Below, one piece after another: positions 17,866 through 26,597 of a DNA stretch of 48,532 nt. Origin of the DNA: Candidatus Mediterraneibacter pullistercoris (GTDB lineage: Bacteria > Bacillota > Clostridia > Lachnospirales > Lachnospiraceae); the NCBI GenBank assembly GCA_019116885.1, contig DXAU01000022.1:1-48532 (forward strand), read 5' to 3'. The translations under genes were made by a program, and so were the position numbers. The stretch's first letter is position 1; each line of letters begins with the position of its first letter. The notes under the pieces were generated by a model. That model was given only the letters and a program-made list of their open reading frames with translations, made no database searches and was not told the origin of the DNA.

Positions 17866-19086
17866 ATGCAGAATAAAGAAATTACGGTAGTGGGTCTTGG
17901 GTATATCGGACTCCCCACGGCGGTGGTGATGGCAGGCGCGGGCCATCATGTAAAGGGCTATGACGCCAAAAAGGAAGTACGGGACAGTCTGAGAAAAGGA
18001 AAGATTCATATCGTAGAAGATCACCTTCAGGAAGCATATACAGACGCAAGAGAAAGCGGGTGTCTGGAGATTACGGAAGAGATCGAAGCATCAGACATTT
18101 ATGTCATCTGTGTTCCTACGCCTTTCTGCGGTACAGAGCGGGAAAAGAAAGCAGATCTCTCTTATGTTGAAGCAGCGGCAAAGGCAGTTGGAAAAGTGGT
18201 CAAAAAAGGAGATCTTATCATCCTGGAGTCTACGGTACCGCCTCATACGACAGCTGCGATGACAAAGATACTTTCCGCAGAAAGTGGCCTGAATGAGCAG
18301 GATATCTACACCGCCCACTGCCCTGAGAGGGTTCTGCCGGGAAAGATCCTGTATGAATTAAGACATAATGACCGGATCATAGGCGCGGCAGACATGAGAG
18401 CGGCAGAGATGACAAAAAAGCTCTACGAGACTTTCGTCGTAGAAGGACGCTGCTACGTATGTGATGATGTGACAGCGGAATTGTGCAAGCTCGCAGAGAA
18501 TACTTACAGGGATATCAATATCGCATATGCAAACCAGTTGTCTGTGATCTGCAGAAAGGCGGGCATCGACGGATTCCGTCTGATCGAGCTGGCGAATAAA
18601 CATCCGAGAGTTTCCATTCTCAGTCCTGGCCTCGGAGTAGGCGGACACTGTCTGGCAGTGGATCCGTGGTTTATCGTTGAGAAATACGGGGAAGATGCTT
18701 CTCTGATACGTTCCGCCAGAGAGACGAACGAGAGACAGCCGTTATGGGTAAAAGAACTTCTGCTGGAAGAGACAGGGTATGATAGGGAAAAGAAGATAGG
18801 GATACTGGGCATGGCATATAAGCCGAATATTGATGACATGAGGGAAAGCCCGTCGCTTGCGCTGGCAAAAGCGCTGCAAAACGACGGGTACCAGGTGTGC
18901 GGATGTGAGCCTAACAGCCGTGCTGACACAGTCAGCGGCATCCCGCTGCTGCCACTTGACAGGATTCTGGATACCTGCGACTATCTGGTGATTGCACTTG
19001 CCCATGATGAGTTTAAGAGTGCTGAGGTAAAAAGGCGCATTGCAGCGAAACCACACTATGACTGTATCGGATTTATGAGGAATTAA
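17866..19086 (+). CDS. wecC: UDP-N-acetyl-D-mannosaminuronate dehydrogenase-type enzyme
   Basis: The enzyme oxidises a UDP-N-acetylhexosamine twice with NAD; beside wecB the likely reaction is UDP-ManNAc to UDP-ManNAcA. The 406 residues show the N-terminal NAD fold VVGLGYIGLPTAVVMAGAG, a middle domain (LAENTYRDINIAYANQL) and the active-site cysteine in GVGGHCLAVDPWF, then the C-terminal UDP-binding domain (GMAYKPNIDDMRESPSL). UDP-GlcNAc or UDP-glucose dehydrogenases share this layout, so the substrate assignment rests on the neighbour wecB. The start has a GGAGG site 6 bases upstream. Confidence 0.92.
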   Translation: MQNKEITVVGLGYIGLPTAVVMAGAGHHVKGYDAKKEVRDSLRKGKIHIVEDHLQEAYTDARESGCLEITEEIEASDIYVICVPTPFCGTEREKKADLSYVEAAAKAVGKVVKKGDLIILESTVPPHTTAAMTKILSAESGLNEQDIYTAHCPERVLPGKILYELRHNDRIIGAADMRAAEMTKKLYETFVVEGRCYVCDDVTAELCKLAENTYRDINIAYANQLSVICRKAGIDGFRLIELANKHPRVSILSPGLGVGGHCLAVDPWFIVEKYGEDASLIRSARETNERQPLWVKELLLEETGYDREKKIGILGMAYKPNIDDMRESPSLALAKALQNDGYQVCGCEPNSRADTVSGIPLLPLDRILDTCDYLVIALAHDEFKSAEVKRRIAAKPHYDCIGFMRN

Positions 19087-19090
19087 AGAT

Positions 19091-21319
19091 ATGGTAAGGA
19101 AAATACTGATATATGGAGATCTCGATCTGAACATCATAGACGGATCGAGTATCTGGCTGGTCAATCTGGCAAAACTTTTACTTACAGATAGGAAAAACTA
19201 TGTTGATATACTGCTGAAGAAGAGGATAAGAGACCGTATCCTTGTAAACGAGATAGAGAAACGCTACCGCATAAGGCTTCTCTATGTAAAAGACTATATC
19301 GACCATATCACCGAGACAGATGCGGGGAATATCGTGAAAGCGCTGACAACGCTTGATGAGCTGAGGGACTATTCCTGTATGATTATCAGGGGAACACAAG
19401 TGATGGAGCGCGTCGCGTCTTCTGAGATTGTACGCAAAACGATCCCGTATCTGACGGACTTCTGTCATGAAAAAGAGAAAATGCCGGCAGCACAAAAGCT
19501 CTTTTTAAAAGACCTGTACCAGAAAGTACAGGCATATTTCGTTCAGACGGAAGCGATGAAAGAATACCTCAGAGACGTCCTGGAAGTCGACGGGGAGAAA
19601 TTCCACGTACTCTATCCGGTTGTATTTCCCGGGAAAGAGGCCAAGAAGCAGCCAAAGACTATTGTGTATGCAGGAAAGATTGCGAAAGACTGGAATATCC
19701 TTGGACTGATCGATATCATGAGGAAGCTGAAAAAAGAAGACCCGAAGATTCATCTTCACTTTATCGGGAGCAAGGTGAATCTCGATCTGGCGGAAAGAAA
19801 GCAGGAGATATTTGACGCGCTTAAGGATATGGATAATATTACTTTTTACGGATCGCTTCCTCACAGTGAGACGGAGAAAATCACGAAGACATGCAGCCTG
19901 GGGTATTCCTTCCGCAGTCCATCTGTAGACAATGACGACTCTCTGGAAGTGTCCGTCAAACTCCTGGAGTACTGCTATAACGGGGTGCCTGTGGTTCTTA
20001 GAAGAACTAAAATGCATGAAACGATACTGGGAAACGATTACCCACTCTTTGCAGAAACTAAGGAAGAGTGCACAGAAAAGATCCTTATGGCTTTCCGGGA
20101 GACGGAAGTATGGGAAATGGCCAGGGAGTGTCTCCGCCGTTCGATGGACAGGTTCTGTACAGAGAATATATACGGCAGCGTCAGTAAAGCATTGCAGAAT
20201 TACCCGATGAAGAAAATGCGGCTGCTTGTCAGCGGACATGATCTGAAATTTTTAAAACAACTGTTTCCATACTTTGAATCTGCCTTTTCTCTGGAAGTCC
20301 AGGAATTAAGAGAGTATATGGAATTCTCAGAGAGAGAGGCAGGAGAGTGTCTGAAAAGAGCAGACATCGTCTGGTGTGAATGGCTCCTGACGGCTGCGCA
20401 GTGGTATTCATGGCATATCTATCCTCATCAGAGACTGTTTATCAGAGCGCATCGCTTTGAAGTGATGAGGCGGTATGGGAATTATATAGATATAAACAGA
20501 ATCTCAAAAGTAATTACTGTATCGTACTACTGGTTTGAGGAATTTATGAGACGGTTTGGAATACCGGTGGAAAAGTGTACGGTCATCAATAATTTTATTG
20601 ATACGGACAAGTACGTAAAGGATAAGGACCCTCAAAGCCGGTTCCACCTTGCCCTGATCGGCGCGGTTCCAAAGCGCAAAGGACTGGCCCGGGCGGTCGA
20701 ACTGCTCAGGATGCTGAAAAAGAAAGACGACAGGTACTGTCTGCATGTGCCGGGCAAGAGACCGGAAGAGTTCCCCAATGCGTGGAATGTGCCCGAAGAA
20801 CGTAAGTATTTTGAAAGGGTTTACCGGACCATAGAAGAAAATCATCTGCAATCTTCCGTCATTTTCGACGGCTGGGTGGATATGCCCGGATTTCTTCAGG
20901 GAGTGGGGTATGTTCTTTCCCTGAGTGATGCGAAAGTTCCGGAGAGCTTCCATGTGACCCCGGCGGAAGGTATGGCGTCAGGCGCTGCGGCTGCGGCTCT
21001 CAGGTGGGAGGGCATCGAATACATCTATCCCGATGAGATTGTGATGGACAGCCTGGAGGAGATCGCAGAGTATATTGACCGTCTTACAAATGATCCGGAA
21101 GAATACAGCAGGATCTCTGCGTCCGGACGGGAATTTGTCCGGAACAATTATGATATTGCCCTGATCTGGGATCAGATAAAAAGACTGCTTGAGATGGGAG
21201 AAGACTATGAAGAATTTTGTGATCAGGCTCGTGAAAAACAATCCGGTTCTGTACCGGGGCGCCAAGAAAGTGTACCGTACGTTCCAGCCTGCGAAACCAA
21301 CCGTATACCGCAATCATGA
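19091..21319 (+). CDS. Tandem GT4-type glycosyltransferase (two catalytic units)
   Basis: The 742-residue product reads as two glycosyltransferase units in one chain, about residues 1-370 and 375-700. The first has IVYAGKIAKDWNILGLIDIM and a nucleotide-binding region SVKLLEYCYNGVPVVLRR. The second has FIRAHRFEVMRRYGNYID, ALIGAVPKRKGLARAVELL, and PESFHVTPAEGMASGAAAA, where a glutamate typical of GT4 retaining enzymes can be seen. It probably adds two sugars during assembly of the polymer or its linkage unit; donors and acceptors are unknown. It starts 4 bases after wecC. The last 37 codons overlap the next gene in another frame and look non-conserved, so the natural C-terminus may be recently extended. 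Confidence 0.88.
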   Translation: MVRKILIYGDLDLNIIDGSSIWLVNLAKLLLTDRKNYVDILLKKRIRDRILVNEIEKRYRIRLLYVKDYIDHITETDAGNIVKALTTLDELRDYSCMIIRGTQVMERVASSEIVRKTIPYLTDFCHEKEKMPAAQKLFLKDLYQKVQAYFVQTEAMKEYLRDVLEVDGEKFHVLYPVVFPGKEAKKQPKTIVYAGKIAKDWNILGLIDIMRKLKKEDPKIHLHFIGSKVNLDLAERKQEIFDALKDMDNITFYGSLPHSETEKITKTCSLGYSFRSPSVDNDDSLEVSVKLLEYCYNGVPVVLRRTKMHETILGNDYPLFAETKEECTEKILMAFRETEVWEMARECLRRSMDRFCTENIYGSVSKALQNYPMKKMRLLVSGHDLKFLKQLFPYFESAFSLEVQELREYMEFSEREAGECLKRADIVWCEWLLTAAQWYSWHIYPHQRLFIRAHRFEVMRRYGNYIDINRISKVITVSYYWFEEFMRRFGIPVEKCTVINNFIDTDKYVKDKDPQSRFHLALIGAVPKRKGLARAVELLRMLKKKDDRYCLHVPGKRPEEFPNAWNVPEERKYFERVYRTIEENHLQSSVIFDGWVDMPGFLQGVGYVLSLSDAKVPESFHVTPAEGMASGAAAAALRWEGIEYIYPDEIVMDSLEEIAEYIDRLTNDPEEYSRISASGREFVRNNYDIALIWDQIKRLLEMGEDYEEFCDQAREKQSGSVPGRQESVPYVPACETNRIPQS

Positions 21320-21584
21320 CTACAGCATTGTATACAGACTGGAAGATCTTCGCAAAATGCCGGAGATCCTGGATCATTATAACAGCCTTCAGCGTGAAAA
21401 TACGCGGCTTACAGTGCTTGTCAAAGGAAACAAATCCGCAATGCACACTCTGATGCGGGAGTATCCGGGCGTGATATTTTTCTCGATGGATTATTATCGG
21501 CGATACAGGAAAAAACTAGATATAAAAAATATGATATTGACAGAGATCAATCAGCCTGTGTCAGATATCATAGAGTTATTATAG
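21207..21584 (+). CDS. Small protein of unknown function overlapping the GT4 gene
   Basis: The 125-residue product is basic at its N-terminus (MKNFVIRLVKNNPVLYRGAK) and shows no membrane segment or known domain. It overlaps the end of the preceding glycosyltransferase by 113 bases in another frame, then continues alone to 21584, 11 bases before the ABC permease gene. GGGAG about 8 bases upstream supports ATG 21207; the frame also allows TTG 21189. It could be an accessory protein of glycosyl transfer or export. That the unique part lies past the end of the GT gene, and that it fills the gap to the permease, support a real gene. Confidence 0.65.
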   Translation: MKNFVIRLVKNNPVLYRGAKKVYRTFQPAKPTVYRNHDYSIVYRLEDLRKMPEILDHYNSLQRENTRLTVLVKGNKSAMHTLMREYPGVIFFSMDYYRRYRKKLDIKNMILTEINQPVSDIIELL

Positions 21585-21595
21585 GAGAGAGAAGG

Positions 21596-22399
21596 ATGCT
21601 GAAAAAAGCGGCAGCGCATTTTAAGAGATATAATCCATATTCTGTATATGCTGCAAAGTCCGAGCTGAAAGGAGAAGTAGGAGCTTCCTATCTGACATGG
21701 ATGTGGTGGATCCTGGACCCTGTTCTGTTCATGCTTGTGTATGTGTTTATCACGGTTGTTGTGTTCCGGTCTCAGGGAGAGTATCTTCCGGTCGTTGTCA
21801 TTATTGGCCTCACTGTGTGGAATTTCTTCAATAAAACAGTAATGGTATCGGTAAAGATCGTCAATACATTCCGGGGAATCGTGAGCAAGATCTATATTCC
21901 CAAATATATGCTGATCCTTGAAAAACTGTATGTCAATGCGTTTAAAATGGCGGTCTCTTTCGGGATCGTGGCCGCTTTTGCGGCAGCATACAGGATATCG
22001 CCGACAGTGAATCTCCTCTGGTGCCTTCCAGTTGTTTTTCTGATGCTTCTTCTGACGTTTGCATGCAGCGTGCTGGCTGCGCATTTTGGAGTGTATGTCA
22101 ATGATCTCTATAACGTGGTGCAGGTCATTCTCCGCTTTATGTTCTATCTGTCGGGCGTGTTTTACGACGTAAGCGACAGACTGTCACAGACAACGTTTCT
22201 TGGCCTGAATGTCGGAAGGATGATGATAACTGTGAATCCGGTCGCTTACGTGATAGACGAGCTCCGCAAGATCATTATTTACGGGCAGCCGCTGAGAATG
22301 GAAATATATCTCTACTGGCTGGTCATCTCGACTACACTGGTGTTTGCGGGGTTAAAACTGATGTACCGGTTTGAGAATTCATATGTAAAGGTGGTATGA
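21596..22399 (+). CDS. ABC-2-type polymer exporter permease (TagG-like), first copy
   Basis: This is the membrane part of a teichoic-acid/polysaccharide exporter that moves undecaprenyl-linked polymer outward. The 267 residues show the ABC-2 layout: an amphipathic N-terminus (YNPYSVYAAKSELKGEVG), about six membrane helices starting at residue 40 (MWWILDPVLFMLVYVFI), and a C-terminal segment with NPVAYVIDELRKIIIYGQP, a motif often seen in this family. The matching ATPase begins 4 bases after its stop. ATG 21596 has GGAGAGAGAAGG just upstream. A second permease-ATPase pair lies at 40243-41899. Confidence 0.92.
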   Translation: MLKKAAAHFKRYNPYSVYAAKSELKGEVGASYLTWMWWILDPVLFMLVYVFITVVVFRSQGEYLPVVVIIGLTVWNFFNKTVMVSVKIVNTFRGIVSKIYIPKYMLILEKLYVNAFKMAVSFGIVAAFAAAYRISPTVNLLWCLPVVFLMLLLTFACSVLAAHFGVYVNDLYNVVQVILRFMFYLSGVFYDVSDRLSQTTFLGLNVGRMMITVNPVAYVIDELRKIIIYGQPLRMEIYLYWLVISTTLVFAGLKLMYRFENSYVKVV

Positions 22400-22403
22400 G
22401 CCG

Positions 22404-23165
22404 ATGGGAGAAATAGCGATAGAAGTCAAAGATGTAAAGGTTGCATACCGGAGCATGAAATCATTCTCGATCCGGAAAAATCCGGGGAAGATCCGACAGA
22501 GGCGGGATTATTATGAAGCGCTAAAAGGCGTCAGTTTTCAAGTGGCCAGGGGGAAGATCGTAGGCATTATCGGGAAAAACGGGAGCGGGAAATCTACGCT
22601 GCTCAAAACGATAGCCGGAGTCTTTTCGCCGGATGAGGGAACGGTGAATACATTTGGCAGCCGTTTGTCGCTTCTGGCGATTGGTATCGGGTTCCAGTCA
22701 AATTTAAGCGGGCTTGAGAATATCTATCTGTCCGGACTGCTTCTTGGATTTACAGAGAAAGAGATAAAGGAGCGCCTCCCGGAGATTATAGAATTCTCCG
22801 AACTTGGCGGCTTTATATATAAGCCTGTCCAGACGTATTCAAGCGGTATGTATTCCAAACTGGCATTTTCTATAACTGCCATTCTGGATACAGAGATCAT
22901 ACTGATTGATGAAGTGTTAAGCGTGGGAGATATTAATTTCCGTGAAAAAAGTTATGAGAAGATGAAAGAGATCATAAAAGATAAGAATAAGACTGTGATG
23001 ATCGTTTCCCACAGCAACGCCAGTATCCTGGAACTCTGTGACGAGGCGATATGGATTCATGACGGGCTTGTGAAAGAATACGGCCCTGCAGGAAAAGTTG
23101 TGGAAGATTATGAAGGGTTCATGAAGCGTTACAGGTACCGGCATGGGGAAACGAAACAAAAATAG
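22404..23165 (+). CDS. ABC exporter ATPase (TagH-like), first copy
   Basis: ATPase partner of the permease at 21596. The 253 residues have Walker [16 protein letters not shown], a Q-loop region (IGIGFQSNLSGLENIYL), signature YSSGMYSKLAFS, Walker B IILIDEVLSVGD and the H-loop MIVSHS. The N-terminal extension of about 45 residues before the core is usual for TagH/Wzt-type proteins. There is no long C-terminal carbohydrate-binding domain as in Wzt and no wall-binding tail as in Bacillus TagH, so the polymer is probably recognised by the permease. It ends at a stem-loop. Confidence 0.93.
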   Translation: MGEIAIEVKDVKVAYRSMKSFSIRKNPGKIRQRRDYYEALKGVSFQVARGKIVGIIGKNGSGKSTLLKTIAGVFSPDEGTVNTFGSRLSLLAIGIGFQSNLSGLENIYLSGLLLGFTEKEIKERLPEIIEFSELGGFIYKPVQTYSSGMYSKLAFSITAILDTEIILIDEVLSVGDINFREKSYEKMKEIIKDKNKTVMIVSHSNASILELCDEAIWIHDGLVKEYGPAGKVVEDYEGFMKRYRYRHGETKQK

Positions 23166-23200
23166 CAGAACAGAATATGTAAGTTTATGTTCTGTTCTGC
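23165..23200 (+). terminator. Stem-loop after the first ABC exporter (no T-tract)
   Basis: GCAGAACAGAA (23165-23175) and TTCTGTTCTGC (23190-23200) are a perfect 11-base inverted repeat that begins on the last base of the ATPase stop codon. No T run follows. It may be a weak terminator or mRNA end-protector. Confidence 0.5.
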
Positions 23201-23314
23201 AGACAAAAGGCGGTATCCGTAAAGGAAGTTTTATAAAAACAGGGTGGAGAATAATGATTTACAGTTGAATTATGCAGATGAAGTTGTTAAAATATTAGTT
23301 GACACTTCAGAGAG

Positions 23315-23320
23315 TATAAT
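23315..23320 (+). promoter_or_regulatory. -10 box before the GH25 gene
   Basis: TATAAT lies 23 bases upstream of the GH25 start. TTGACA at 23299-23304 is a perfect -35 hexamer, but only 10 bases separate the two, too short for sigma-A. A weaker -35 (TATTAG, 23293-23298) gives a 16-base spacer. A promoter here is likely, with an uncertain -35. Confidence 0.4.
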
Positions 23321-23343
23321 TTACGAAAGGGGTACTACATAGA

Positions 23344-25281
23344 ATGATGAAGAAAAGATTGCGCAGGATACTGGCGGTTTTGCTGACAGTATCTATAGCG
23401 GGAGCAAATGTGCAGCCTGTATTTGCGACGGGAGAGGAAACCGCATTGACGGAGGAAGTAAATGAAGCCAGCGGGGCGGAGCAGCTTTCTGCTGCGGCAG
23501 AGACTGACACGGAAGAAGCGTCAGATCCGGAACCCGAAGACAGGGCCAACAGCTGGCGTTATGTCGACGGAGAACCTATCACAGGCACTGCCAAAGCGCG
23601 CGCGTCCCGTGCTTTTGAACAATATACGACATGGCCCACAGACGTACCTGGAGCAGTTGGATTCGGAATTGACGTGAGCGAGCATCAGGGAGAGATTGAT
23701 TGGGCGAAAGCAAAGGCCGCAGGCGTTGAATTTGCAATCGTACGATGCGGCTATGGACAGAATGAGGCTGGTCAGGACGATAAATACTGGACGGTCAATG
23801 CAGACGCATGTGAAAAAAACGGAATCCCCTTCGGAACCTATCTGTATTCTTATGCGGACACCGTGGCAAAAGCCAGGAGCGAAGCCCAGCATGTTCTGCG
23901 CCTGATAGACGGATATGATCTCGACTATCCGATCTACTATGACCTGGAAGAAAACTCAATAAGAAACAAACTGAGCGAGACACAGATCGCCGATATTGCA
24001 GAGGCGTTCTGTGATACGATCGAGGCTGCAGGATATGAAGCGGCTATTTATTCAAATACGGACTGGTTTACAAACTATCTGACGGACAGCCGGTTCGACC
24101 AGTGGGATAAATGGGTTGCCCAGTACAATACGACCTGTACTTATACAGGAGACTACAGTATGTGGCAGTGCTCCTCAAAAGGACGCATCGACGGAATATC
24201 AGGCAATGTGGATCTGAACGTGGATCTGGGAGCTGCCCTGGACGCTCACTTTATACCCGGAGCGAACGGATTTCATGCGAGTCCTGCCAACGGAAACTGG
24301 TATTACTATAAAGACGGCGCGATACAGTACGGACTTGAGGACGTAATCAAGGGAACCGTTGACGGCACATATGCCTGGTGGCATGTTTCTAACGGCAAAG
24401 TAGTATATGACACTACCGTGGCCAAGAACAGCAAAGGCTGGTGGTATATAGAGAATGGAAAAGTAAACTTTGACGCGAATACAGTGGCCAGGAACTCCAA
24501 AGGCTGGTGGGTAATCCGCGCCGGAAAAGTCGACTTCGATTACAATGGATTTGCAGAGAATGAAAACGGCTGGTGGTACTGTGAAGACGGAAAAGTGCAG
24601 TTTGGGACAAACGATGTGATCAAAGGTACTGTAAATGGTACAAATGCCTGGTGGTATGTAGTTGGCGGCGAAGTTACTTTTACCGAAACAGTAGCCAAGA
24701 ACAGTAAAGGCTGGTGGCGCATTGTCGATGGAAAAGTTGATTTTAACTGCAATAGTGTGGAGAAGAACCATCTGGGCTGGTGGTATATCCGGGGTGGAAA
24801 AGTAGATTTCAGCTACACGGGCGTAGCCAAGAACAGCAAAGGCTGGTGGCGCATCGTCAATGGAAAAGTTGATTTTAATTATAACGGATTTGCAGAGAAC
24901 AGCAAAGGCTGGTGGTACTGCAGAGGCGGAAAAGTACAGTTTGACACAAACAGCGTCATCAAAGGCACTGTTGATGGAACAAGAGCCTGGTGGCATGTGG
25001 TCGGCGGAGAAGTTACATTTGACAATACAGTGGCCAAAAATTCCAATGGCTGGTGGCATATCCAGAAAGGAAAGGTAGATTTTAATTCCAATACAGTAGC
25101 TAAAAATTCCAATGGCTGGTGGGTGATCCGAAACGGAAAAGTAAATTTCCGGTTTAACGGAATCGCGAGCAATTCAAATGGAAGCTGGCTCTGCCAGAAA
25201 GGCAAAGTAAACTTCAATTATAACGGGACATATACGTATGGCGGAAGGTCTTATACGATAAGAGGCGGAAAAGTAGTATGA
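23344..25281 (+). CDS. Secreted GH25 muramidase with GWW wall-binding repeats
   Basis: The 645-residue product begins with a signal peptide (basic MMKKRLRRI, hydrophobic core, cleavage near VFATG at 26-30) and an acidic linker. The GH25 lysozyme domain (about residues 104-300), which cuts the MurNAc-GlcNAc bond of peptidoglycan, has [11 protein letters not shown] with Asp110 and YYDLEEN with Asp200 and Glu202, the usual catalytic acids. About 14 repeats of roughly 22 residues follow to the end (pattern [18 protein letters not shown]), with a 25-residue variant starting VIKGTV recurring every four or five units. Two other proteins in the window carry the same repeats. It stands as its own unit between a stem-loop and a strong terminator. 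Roles could be wall turnover, polymer-site trimming or competition with other bacteria. Confidence 0.95.
   Translation: MMKKRLRRILAVLLTVSIAGANVQPVFATGEETALTEEVNEASGAEQLSAAAETDTEEASDPEPEDRANSWRYVDGEPITGTAKARASRAFEQYTTWPTDVPGAVGFGIDVSEHQGEIDWAKAKAAGVEFAIVRCGYGQNEAGQDDKYWTVNADACEKNGIPFGTYLYSYADTVAKARSEAQHVLRLIDGYDLDYPIYYDLEENSIRNKLSETQIADIAEAFCDTIEAAGYEAAIYSNTDWFTNYLTDSRFDQWDKWVAQYNTTCTYTGDYSMWQCSSKGRIDGISGNVDLNVDLGAALDAHFIPGANGFHASPANGNWYYYKDGAIQYGLEDVIKGTVDGTYAWWHVSNGKVVYDTTVAKNSKGWWYIENGKVNFDANTVARNSKGWWVIRAGKVDFDYNGFAENENGWWYCEDGKVQFGTNDVIKGTVNGTNAWWYVVGGEVTFTETVAKNSKGWWRIVDGKVDFNCNSVEKNHLGWWYIRGGKVDFSYTGVAKNSKGWWRIVNGKVDFNYNGFAENSKGWWYCRGGKVQFDTNSVIKGTVDGTRAWWHVVGGEVTFDNTVAKNSNGWWHIQKGKVDFNSNTVAKNSNGWWVIRNGKVNFRFNGIASNSNGSWLCQKGKVNFNYNGTYTYGGRSYTIRGGKVV
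24259..25281 (+). repeat. GWW repeat array of the GH25 protein
   Basis: About 14 coding repeats of 66-75 bases, each giving a unit like [20 protein letters not shown]. Tryptophan pairs and a terminal GKVDF/GEVTF beta-hairpin recall choline-binding and other cell-wall-binding hairpin repeats. The units starting near 24352, 24625 and 24955 are the longer VIKGT type. Confidence 0.85.
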
Positions 25282-25287
25282 GACATG

Positions 25288-25337
25288 AAAACTGCTGCAT
25301 CTATGGGGGGATTCATAGATGCAGCAGTTTTATGCTT
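25288..25337 (+). terminator. Strong terminator after the GH25 gene
   Basis: AAAACTGCTGCATCTATG (25288-25305) and its exact complement (25314-25331) form a perfect 18-base stem with an 8-base loop; the descending arm ends in TTTT and TTTTT lies a few bases further on. The A/T symmetry would let it work in either direction. Confidence 0.8.
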
Positions 25338-25424
25338 TTTACCCATATAAGAGAGAATTTACACAGTAAGAGTGATTAGAAGTGAAAAATATAAAATGGA
25401 CTAGCTTATACAATAGAAATGAGG

Positions 25425-25430
25425 TATAAT
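25425..25430 (+). promoter_or_regulatory. -10 box before the glycerophosphotransferase operon
   Basis: TATAAT at 25425-25430 lies 24 bases before the ATG at 25455, in an AT-rich gap after a terminator. The -35 is weak (TAGCTT with a 17-base spacer). A promoter is needed here, because the preceding gene ends in a strong terminator. Confidence 0.45.
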
Positions 25431-25454
25431 AAGAAAGTTAGTGCAGGTGAAGTT

Positions 25455-26597
25455 ATGAAACTATTGATTAAAACAGGACAAGTTATTTTACAGGTGATCT
25501 ACCAAATATTGAAAATCTTTCCTGTGCAGGATAAAATTGTGATGATCTCCAGACAGAGCAATGAACCGTCGGTTGATTTTAAGCTGCTTCGCGATGAGAT
25601 CAGGCGTGAAGCTCCGTCAGTCCGGGTGGTCTGTCTCTGCAAGACACTGGATGGCGGCGTGAACTCCACGTTCGCGAACAGAGCCGGATATATGCTGCAC
25701 ATGCTGCGCCAGATGTATCATCTGGCCACATCAAAAGCAGTTGTGCTGGATTCATACTGCATAGTTGTCAGCCTTTTGAGACACAAAAGATCTCTGCGGG
25801 TGATCCAGATGTGGCATTCCATGGGGACGATGAAACTGTTCGGGTATACGGCTGTCGGAAGCGGTGAGGGAAGCAGCCGCCTGGTGGCGGAAAGTATGCA
25901 TATGCATGAAAATTATGACTATTTTATCGCTGCATCTCCAAACTATAAAGAACATTTGGCGAGAGGATTCCGCTGTGATGCAGGCAGGGCGTTTATCTCT
26001 CCTCTGCCAAGATACGATCTTCTGAAAAGCAGTACATATAAGGAGAAGAAGAGGAAAGAAATATATTCCGCATATCCGGAACTTCAGGAGAAAAAAATAA
26101 TACTGTACTGTCCGACTTTCCGAAAGGACGAGACGAAGATGCAGGCGGCTCTGAAAGGTCTGATCGCCGCTCTTCCAACAGGATATCATCTTGTTGTAAA
26201 ACTGCATCCACTGTCAGAAATAGATCTCAGTAAAGAAAATGTATACACAGCAGATGCATTTTCTACGTTTGATATGCTGTTTGTATCGGATTATGTGATA
26301 AGTGATTACTCATGTGTGGTATATGAAGCGGGGATTTTAGGATTGCCGCTGTGTTTTTATACATTTGACCTGGGAGAATATACACAGAACAGAGGGTTTG
26401 CCCTCGATTATGAAAAGGAGATGCCCGGGGTCATGTCCGGCGATCCCAAAGTGATCATGAAAGCGATTGAGGAAAACAGGATCAGTATAGAAGAAGTAAC
26501 TGCCTTTACGGATAAATATGTAGAAAAGTCAGAGAATGTAACAGAGAAAATTGCCAGATTTGTTCTGGAAACCGGGAGGATAACAAGTGAGAGATAG
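25455..26597 (+). CDS. CDP-glycerol glycerophosphotransferase-family protein (TagB/TagF-like), 380 aa
   Basis: This family adds glycerol phosphate from CDP-glycerol to a lipid-linked acceptor, as primase (TagB) or polymerase (TagF), at the inner membrane face. Seen in 380 residues: an N-terminal hydrophobic/amphipathic stretch, VIQMWHSMGTMK (the usual WHG/WHS region), IILYCPTFRKDE, LVVKLHPLSEID, and SDYVISDYSCVVYEAGILGLPLCFY, which holds the DYSS-like active-site box. The size is that of a single catalytic domain. An in-frame ATG at 25419 would translate the promoter region; AGGTGAAG before ATG 25455 decides the start. It heads a long operon of similar enzymes and overlaps the next gene by 11 bases. 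Confidence 0.9.
   Translation: MKLLIKTGQVILQVIYQILKIFPVQDKIVMISRQSNEPSVDFKLLRDEIRREAPSVRVVCLCKTLDGGVNSTFANRAGYMLHMLRQMYHLATSKAVVLDSYCIVVSLLRHKRSLRVIQMWHSMGTMKLFGYTAVGSGEGSSRLVAESMHMHENYDYFIAASPNYKEHLARGFRCDAGRAFISPLPRYDLLKSSTYKEKKRKEIYSAYPELQEKKIILYCPTFRKDETKMQAALKGLIAALPTGYHLVVKLHPLSEIDLSKENVYTADAFSTFDMLFVSDYVISDYSCVVYEAGILGLPLCFYTFDLGEYTQNRGFALDYEKEMPGVMSGDPKVIMKAIEENRISIEEVTAFTDKYVEKSENVTEKIARFVLETGRITSER

Noticed and set aside
23299-23320. TTGACA and TATAAT as one promoter before the GH25 gene
   Set aside because: The hexamers are perfect or near perfect, but the spacer is 10 bases, too short for sigma-A RNA polymerase.
24199-25059. Minus-strand ORF opposite the lysozyme repeats
   Set aside because: Same artefact of repeat composition; the + strand has a signal peptide, GH25 motifs and intact repeats.
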